A stretch of DNA of 10,162 nt from positions 1-10,162 of the forward strand of contig JAKURJ010000060.1 of NCBI GenBank assembly GCA_022452125.1, written 5' to 3'. A program made the translations under genes and the position numbers. This document shows positions 6,343 to 10,162 of this stretch, one piece after another; the first letter of the stretch is position 1; each line of letters opens with the position of its first letter. Source of the stretch: Candidatus Poseidoniaceae archaeon (lineage in GTDB: Archaea > Thermoplasmatota > Poseidoniia > Poseidoniales > Poseidoniaceae). The notes under the pieces are model-generated. The model searched no databases. It was not told the origin of the DNA and was given only the letters and a program-made list of their open reading frames with translations.

Positions 6343-7161
6343 TTACATATCATCTTCTGGTCTAACTCGTTTTCTTCTCTCTCGTTGCCAATTTGGGTCA
6401 CCGGATTGTTTTTGGAGAGCAGTTGACCCTTGAACAAATGCTCCAATCATTCTTTCTGCTTCAGAGTCAATAGGTAGACCACGCAAAATTACTCTGTCAA
6501 ATACGTCAGCTATCAGTTCCTTTTTATCACTGTCAAGCGAATGAGAGAACTCTGATATTGCCTGTTTCAGTATCTGTCTTAGTTCCGGTTTAACCGCTCG
6601 ATTTTTTTCTACTCCACGAATCATCTTGCCTCTCTTCACCCTATCTCGGTGTAGTTCGTATACGCAATGACCAACAGCCTGTGACAAATTTGCGATAGGA
6701 TAGCCTTCCCACGTAGGAAGTGTGAGCAAAAAATCACAGCGATCTAAATCGCTTGTTGAGAGGCCTTTACCTTCTTCTCCAAAAACCAGGGACACTTTAC
6801 CATCAAACCCCCTTAACATTTCAGCAAAATCCCACGGTAAGACAAAATGACGTTTTAGCACCTTTGAGCCGACCTCGCGCTTTCCACTTGTACCGATTAC
6901 AAGAGAAGATTCAGATACTGCTTCGTCCAAAGAAGTATAGACGCTTGTTGCATCTAATATTCTTCCAGAATGCTTTGCTCTGTTTCTAGCTTCCTCGTCA
7001 TCCGTGGAGCAATTTGGATTTACCAACGACAATTTATCGAATCCATGATTCAACATTGTCCTGCAAATAGCACCCAAGTTACCGGGATGATTTATTCCCA
7101 CCAATACAATATCCAATTCATAATTTGAATCAGGAAGAGGTACATCCATCCTGTCGCCCAT
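6343..7161 (-). CDS. trmJ: TrmJ-type RNA 2'-O-methyltransferase (SPOUT family)
   Basis: SAM-dependent methyltransferase with the trefoil-knot SPOUT fold, 272 residues. Motif 1 is NHPGNLGAICRTM (24-36), with the probable catalytic Arg34; motif 2 is LVFGEEGKGL (125-134); motif 3 is NLSQAVG (158-164). This combination, with a helical C-terminal extension of about 80 residues ending in a basic stretch (RERRKRVR), matches TrmJ, which methylates the ribose of nucleotide 32 in tRNA. An rRNA target is less likely but possible. ATG 7161 is chosen because GGAGGT lies six to seven bases upstream; GTG 7164 and ATG 7149 are alternatives. The start shares one base with the stop of the preceding small gene, so the two are coupled, and it closes the ribosomal protein operon. 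Confidence 0.85.
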   Translation of the reverse strand: MGDRMDVPLPDSNYELDIVLVGINHPGNLGAICRTMLNHGFDKLSLVNPNCSTDDEEARNRAKHSGRILDATSVYTSLDEAVSESSLVIGTSGKREVGSKVLKRHFVLPWDFAEMLRGFDGKVSLVFGEEGKGLSTSDLDRCDFLLTLPTWEGYPIANLSQAVGHCVYELHRDRVKRGKMIRGVEKNRAVKPELRQILKQAISEFSHSLDSDKKELIADVFDRVILRGLPIDSEAERMIGAFVQGSTALQKQSGDPNWQRERRKRVRPEDDM

Positions 7162-7364
7162 CACATGACCTCCGCAATCCAGCGTGGGTCACAGGGAGCA
7201 TAAAGAAAAACCACTGCTTCATCATCGTTTTCTCTATCTGGCATGATTATTGAATGCTTACGAAAACCATGCTGATTTCGCAAATGCGAAATTAACAACG
7301 TCAATTCATCCTTGCTGCCATGAACACTAACCGGTGTTCTATCCCAGGCGACTCTAATCGCCAT
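7161..7364 (-). CDS. Unrecognised 67-residue protein in the ribosomal operon
   Basis: Not assigned to a family. It starts at ATG 7364 with GAGGGT five bases upstream, nine bases after the S17e stop, and ends one base into the trmJ-like gene. These junctions, as tight as those between the ribosomal genes, make it a real gene. The chain mixes predicted strands (IRVAWD, SIIMPD, AVVFLYAP) and one helix (KDELTLLISHLRNQHG), giving a small alpha/beta plan. It has one Cys (in APCDP), no signal peptide and no membrane segment. The coupling suggests a role in RNA modification or translation, perhaps with the methyltransferase, but that is inference from position only. Confidence 0.7.
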   Translation of the reverse strand: MAIRVAWDRTPVSVHGSKDELTLLISHLRNQHGFRKHSIIMPDRENDDEAVVFLYAPCDPRWIAEVM

Positions 7365-7373
7365 GAGGTACCC

Positions 7374-7565
7374 TCAGTCAGTACGGCGCTGGCGGTATCT
7401 TGTGACATAGCCAGCAATCCAATTGCGCAACTTCTTTGACTGGACATCAGTCAATTGCTCGACCATCTTCTTGTTGTGGTCGAAATCGTCGGTGAACTTT
7501 TCACCGTGTTCCTCGCAAAGGATAATCGCACGTAGTTTGATGAATGTTGGTCTAATGTTACCCAT
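7374..7565 (-). CDS. rps17e: 30S ribosomal protein S17e
   Basis: Small-subunit protein found in archaea and eukaryotes, 63 residues. The characteristic start MGNIRPTFIK, the central KFTDDFDHNKKMVEQL and the ending SKKLRNWIAGYVTRYRQR align with the family throughout. ATG 7565 is chosen over GTG 7571 because the family starts at MGxIR and GGAGGAG, inside the end of the L31e gene, is well placed for it. Only two bases separate the L31e stop from this start. Position directly after L31e is not the arrangement I know best in archaea, where L31e is often followed by the initiation factor aIF6 gene. Confidence 0.95.
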   Translation of the reverse strand: MGNIRPTFIKLRAIILCEEHGEKFTDDFDHNKKMVEQLTDVQSKKLRNWIAGYVTRYRQRRTD

Positions 7566-7567
7566 TT

Positions 7568-7843
7568 TCACTCCTCCATTAATTTGACTTCAATAGGGAT
7601 ATCAGGTTCGTCGTGACGAGTTACTTGAAGGCGGATTTTTCTTGGAGGATTCTCAATTCCTCTAGACCAAATCGCTTCGTTAACTGATGGATCAATCCAT
7701 ACTTCTTCATCTTCACGAACCTTGAGGTGCTTGACTACCTCGTTCTTGATAATTTGAATTGCTCTTGGTGCTCTCTTGTAACGAGTAATGTTCCATGCAT
7801 TTCTCAAAGGAACTACCAATTCACTAACTGCTGCGCGTGCCAT
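7568..7843 (-). CDS. rpl31e: 50S ribosomal protein L31e
   Basis: Large-subunit protein of archaea and eukaryotes, located near the polypeptide exit. It has 91 residues from ATG 7843. Seen: VVPLRNAWN near the N-terminus, KRAPRAIQIIKNEVVKHLKV in the middle, then WIDPSVNEAIWSRGIENPPRKIRLQV, all family hallmarks. The alternative GTG 7852 would add three residues but overlaps the ribosome binding site GAGGTG, which sits five bases before ATG 7843 and overlaps the L39e stop. This arrangement implies coupled translation of L39e, L31e and S17e. Confidence 0.96.
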   Translation of the reverse strand: MARAAVSELVVPLRNAWNITRYKRAPRAIQIIKNEVVKHLKVREDEEVWIDPSVNEAIWSRGIENPPRKIRLQVTRHDEPDIPIEVKLMEE

Positions 7844-7848
7844 TCTAT

Positions 7849-8004
7849 TCACCTCTGTAACTTGGAGCGTCTCCAGTGATGACGCTTAGGATGTGAAACT
7901 GTGTTACGCGAAGTCTTTAGCATAACCCAAACAGGAACACGGCGGTTCTGCTTCCCTGCTTTTAGTAGGCGGATCTTCTTTGCGGCTGGCTTGTTACGTG
8001 ACAT
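7849..8004 (-). CDS. rpl39e: 50S ribosomal protein L39e
   Basis: A very small, basic large-subunit protein of 51 residues that lines the exit tunnel in archaea and eukaryotes. Translating the minus strand from ATG 8004 gives MSRNKPAAKKIRLLKAGKQN at the start, PVWVMLKTSRNT in the middle, and a terminal RHHWRRSKLQR. The Trp-Arg-Arg-Ser-Lys-Leu ending and the length match the family. GAGGTGA lies five bases upstream, overlapping the stop of the PDCD5-like gene. It is easily missed because of its size. The L39e-L31e pair is a conserved archaeal neighbourhood. Confidence 0.95.
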   Translation of the reverse strand: MSRNKPAAKKIRLLKAGKQNRRVPVWVMLKTSRNTVSHPKRHHWRRSKLQR

Positions 8005-8013
8005 ATTTTCACC

Positions 8014-8373
8014 TCAGATTCTTCTAATGCTAGTCTCTCTGCGACCTTCTGAAAGGCCACCAAGGATTCGCTTGAGTTGCATATCATTGACAGGAGTAGC
8101 AATTCTGTTTTCATTCGACAGTGTTGCTAGGTGTGTCTTGACACGAGTTGTCAATTCAGGGTTGACAAGATTCAGACTTGCGAGTCTGGAGCGAGCATCA
8201 GGAGTAAGGATGCGCTTCATTGCGCTGTCCAATTCAGCCATAGCAGCTTGCTGAGTTTCTTTTTCGATTTCTGCATCGGCTTGTGCTGCAGCCTGCTCCT
8301 CCAACTGAGCCTGAATCTGAGCCATGCGCTGAGCACGCAGGTTGGCCAATTCATCGTCAGCAGATTGAGCCAT
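8014..8373 (-). CDS. PDCD5-family DNA-binding protein
   Basis: A 119-residue homologue of the archaeal PDCD5/TFAR19 family, a small helical-bundle protein reported to bind DNA; its cellular role in archaea is not settled. Seen: ADDELANLRAQRM near the N-terminus, a long Gln/Ala/Glu-rich helix (about 15-45), then ILTPDARSRLASLNLVNPELTTRVKTHLATL, where the family core helix motif is ARSRLASLNLVNP, and a basic tail ending RRETSIRRI. ATG 8373 is chosen over GTG 8382, which would add three residues; neither has a perfect site. It lies between S19e and L39e, its usual archaeal location. Confidence 0.92.
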   Translation of the reverse strand: MAQSADDELANLRAQRMAQIQAQLEEQAAAQADAEIEKETQQAAMAELDSAMKRILTPDARSRLASLNLVNPELTTRVKTHLATLSNENRIATPVNDMQLKRILGGLSEGRRETSIRRI

Positions 8374-8397
8374 GGTTGTCACTTCCCTTCACATCCA

Positions 8398-8889
8398 TCA
8401 GTACTTTGTCAGTCCAGGATAAGCCTCTTCTGCAGCCTCTCTTACTGAGTGAGCGACCTCATCCAGCAACTTGTGGCCTGCAGGTGTGATGATTCTTCCA
8501 GAATACAGTTTCTGGTCTCCATCAACAGATTGAACAGTCTTTGTTTCCTTCATGGCGACTAGTCCTGCATCACTCAATTGTTGAAGAGCAGTTCGAATAA
8601 TATGGCGGCTAGCCATGGCAGGAGTGTGTGGATTAGAGCCGTTATCCTTCTTTCCACCGTACGCCTGAGCTAGGGAGTTGACACCGATGGGCCCTTCTCG
8701 ACCAACTTTGCGAAGAAGTGCTGCACAGCGCATTTCCCACCAGTTCGATTGGGTAGGAGGGCGTTCACGGTGGATTCCTGTTTTAACATAATCAGCCCAC
8801 TGCGGGCGAGAAATGCCATCCATTCCGGATAATTTATCAGCTAAAGCTGGGTTCAACAAATCAGCAGGGACATCGTAAAACGTCGTCAT
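8398..8889 (-). CDS. rps19e: 30S ribosomal protein S19e
   Basis: First gene of the minus-strand operon, 163 residues, a small-subunit protein specific to archaea and eukaryotes and implicated in subunit maturation. Family landmarks: MTTFYDVPADLLN at the start, WADYVKTGIHRERPP (about 31-45), NWWEMRCAALLRKV, GPIGVNSLAQAYGG, and ASRHIIRTALQQLSDAGLV, then ITPAGHKLLD. ATG 8889 matches the usual N-terminus, with GGTGGT upstream; the TTG at 8904 would add five residues not found in the family. The PDCD5-like gene begins about 24 bases after the stop. Confidence 0.96.
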   Translation of the reverse strand: MTTFYDVPADLLNPALADKLSGMDGISRPQWADYVKTGIHRERPPTQSNWWEMRCAALLRKVGREGPIGVNSLAQAYGGKKDNGSNPHTPAMASRHIIRTALQQLSDAGLVAMKETKTVQSVDGDQKLYSGRIITPAGHKLLDEVAHSVREAAEEAYPGLTKY

Positions 8890-8923
8890 CGTACCACCAA
8901 GCAACCTGCCGACCTAACTCCCC

Positions 8924-8931
8924 TATATCAA
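8924..8931 (-). promoter_or_regulatory. Candidate TATA box for the S19e operon
   Basis: On the minus strand the octamer reads TTGATATA. About 25 bases downstream is 8902, which would leave a leader of roughly 13 bases carrying GGTGGT before the S19e ATG. The spacing suits an archaeal core promoter. The same TATAT core might serve the divergent membrane protein gene, but it would then be unusually far from that gene's start. Confidence 0.4.
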
Positions 8932-8978
8932 GGGCACTGTTCGAACACATTAGAATGGTGATTCAGAAGAGGGCACTG
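8931..8978. repeat. Direct repeat AGGGCACTG in the divergent promoter region
   Basis: The nonamer AGGGCACTG occurs at 8931-8939 and again at 8970-8978, 39 bases apart, in the 111 bases between two divergent genes. The first copy abuts the candidate TATA box of the S19e operon, where a BRE or activator site would be. Two copies of a 9-mer in so short a region are suggestive, but the number is too small to be sure. Confidence 0.3.
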
Positions 8979-9000
8979 CGGGGCATGTGTAGTAGGGTTC

Positions 9001-9831
9001 ATGAAGGGTACTTTATTCGCCCCAAACATGCGCAAAGCATTAGCTCAGAACCCTAACCTATTGCGTACATTAATCGGCATGGGTTTGACTCTAATTTTCT
9101 TGTTGGCGTATGCCGTTTACGGAGCAACAATCGACACAGAGGTTTACATGTATGAATCCGAATCTACTGAGTCCCAAGTAATGTTAGACAATGTGGACAA
9201 GTACTATGATTCCCAAGGCAATAGAACAATATGGACTTGGGATGCGGATTTGAATGGTCAAAACTTGACATGGGTCAACGTTAGTGGAGAAATGTTGTCG
9301 ATCGGTTCGACTATTTCCATTTCGAACGCCATAGGATTTTACAGTCACCCAGACTTAGGAAATCCTGATGCGGAAGACTTCTCTTGCTCGGAGTCTTGCT
9401 TGCAACTTGAAGAGCACACAGTAAATATCACAAAAGATGAGACTGGCATAACTGCCCTCACAGACCCAGACCCTGCGCTCAGGGGGAAGGGGTCACTGTA
9501 TGCAGATTCCCTCGATGAAGCAACTGACAAAGCTCAAGGAATAATCTACAATGAATTCAATTCCACACTGGTTAGGATAACTGTAATCGAAAGCGGAAAC
9601 AGGGAAGTTAGCCCAACAATATCTTTGACTCAGGTAAACGAAGAATTAGGCGAAGTGAAACAATTTGAAATTGATGCTGCAACCGAATTCATGTGGGCGT
9701 TAGCTGCTGTAATTGGTTGCTTCGTAATGGTGCTTGGACCTTCGTTCATCATTTACTGGGCTGCACAGGCAAAGCAAAAGAAACTCGACGTTAAACTCGA
9801 GGCTGCTAAAACATCTTTAGAACAAGAATAG
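9001..9831 (+). CDS. Membrane-anchored protein with an external sequon-rich domain, family not recognised
   Basis: 276 residues from ATG 9001; no assured ribosome binding site, so a short or absent leader is possible. A membrane helix lies at about 22-42 and a second at about 230-256, leaving some 185 residues between them that are probably outside the cell. This domain has five Asn-X-Ser/Thr sequons (Asn74, 88, 93, 142, 187) and a Cys129/Cys133 pair, features of an exported glycoprotein. The C-terminus is a charged Lys/Glu tail (about 257-276) that would be cytoplasmic. I do not recognise the family. A secreted protein gene follows 43 bases later on the same strand. The role is unknown; a cell-envelope structural or sensor function is conceivable. 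Confidence 0.75.
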   Translation: MKGTLFAPNMRKALAQNPNLLRTLIGMGLTLIFLLAYAVYGATIDTEVYMYESESTESQVMLDNVDKYYDSQGNRTIWTWDADLNGQNLTWVNVSGEMLSIGSTISISNAIGFYSHPDLGNPDAEDFSCSESCLQLEEHTVNITKDETGITALTDPDPALRGKGSLYADSLDEATDKAQGIIYNEFNSTLVRITVIESGNREVSPTISLTQVNEELGEVKQFEIDAATEFMWALAAVIGCFVMVLGPSFIIYWAAQAKQKKLDVKLEAAKTSLEQE

Positions 9832-9874
9832 CGAAGGTGTCATATTCATTGAGGAATGTGGGTGTTTGAGGCCC

Positions 9875-10162
9875 ATGAGCAGAGTAGTGCCTATCGCCCT
9901 AATCACTCTCTTAGTTTCATCATGCTTACCCTTGGTGTCTGCTACAACTGGTCGTGCAGTCAATGTCGACCTGGATGTTACAGATATCTCGATAACCTAT
10001 CCTGATTCAACTAATCAATCTCTATACCAAATGTTCTCATCAAACTATCCGATTCCTGGTTTCAACAAGCCTGAAATGCTGTACGTAACAGATGGCGTGG
10101 TTGGAGTTGAAATGAATATCAACATTGTGATAGAAAATTTAGGTACCGTTCAGTCTGGATTT
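9875..10162 (+). CDS. Secreted protein, N-terminal part (runs off the window)
   Basis: Open from ATG 9875 to the window edge (96 codons seen). GAGG lies four bases before the start. Residues 1-23 form a signal peptide: a short basic start (MSR), a hydrophobic core (PIALITLLVSSCLPL) and a cleavage-like VSA before TTG. The Cys in the core is not in a lipobox. The mature part begins with VNVDLDVTDISITYP and later has GVEMNINIVIENLGT, an alternating strand pattern ending in Glu-Asn-Leu-Gly. This resembles CARDB-type beta-sandwich domains common in archaeal surface proteins; that is a resemblance, not a firm assignment. It is probably exported and may be cotranscribed with the membrane protein upstream. 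Confidence 0.75.
   Translation, partial: MSRVVPIALITLLVSSCLPLVSATTGRAVNVDLDVTDISITYPDSTNQSLYQMFSSNYPIPGFNKPEMLYVTDGVVGVEMNINIVIENLGTVQSGF

Noticed and set aside
8131..8489. Two plus-strand frames of 68-105 codons opposite PDCD5 and S19e
   Set aside because: They are antisense shadows of two strongly supported genes and resemble no family.
9875..9943. Lipoprotein signal in the last gene
   Set aside because: The Cys at SSC lies within the hydrophobic core and not in a lipobox; cleavage at VSA by ordinary signal peptidase fits better.
1..10162. tRNA or rRNA genes, CRISPR arrays, insertion sequences, attachment sites
   Set aside because: I saw no cloverleaf-like segments, regularly spaced repeats, transposase motifs or terminal inverted repeats on either strand by eye.

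Overview
The window is from an archaeon. Four ribosomal proteins that bacteria lack (S19e, S17e, L31e, L39e) and a PDCD5-family protein sit in one operon on the minus strand. The moderate GC content, consistent GGTGA-type ribosome binding sites, a separate methylmalonyl-CoA mutase large subunit and a bacterial-style preQ0 cluster would suit a marine Thermoplasmatota lineage such as Marine Group II (Poseidoniales). That lineage is an inference from gene content, not a measured placement.

Layout. (1) 1-3249, plus strand: the C-terminal half of methylmalonyl-CoA mutase large subunit (5' end cut or broken), methylmalonyl-CoA epimerase, and a two-gene ABC-2 export system (ATPase and NatB-like permease). 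(2) 3250-3438: a control region with a TATA-like box, a perfect 7-bp-arm palindrome just after it and a second palindrome further down. (3) 3439-6329, plus strand: a tightly packed operon of a small ribbon-helix-helix regulator, FolE, QueE, a QueC-MsrB fusion and QueD. (4) 6343-8889, minus strand: S19e, PDCD5, L39e, L31e, S17e, an unrecognised 67-residue protein and a TrmJ-type RNA 2'-O-methyltransferase, in transcription order. (5) 9001 to the end, plus strand: a two-helix membrane protein with a sequon-rich external domain, then the start of a secreted protein.

How the genes work together. FolE, QueD, QueE and QueC are the complete set of four enzymes that turn GTP into 7-cyano-7-deazaguanine (preQ0). 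In archaea preQ0 is the precursor of archaeosine at tRNA position 15. No transglycosylase, amidotransferase or DNA-modifying partner lies in the window, so the final use of preQ0 is open. The mutase and epimerase belong to the propionyl-CoA/succinyl-CoA route. The minus-strand operon is translation machinery plus an RNA methyltransferase.

The most unusual part is the preQ0 operon. Its QueC carries a whole methionine sulfoxide reductase B domain at the C-terminus, and all four zinc cysteines of the QueC domain are replaced by Ser or Asp. Its QueD has lost two of the three canonical zinc histidines, while the expected catalytic residues remain. The leading regulator and the palindromic promoter suggest dedicated control of this cluster.
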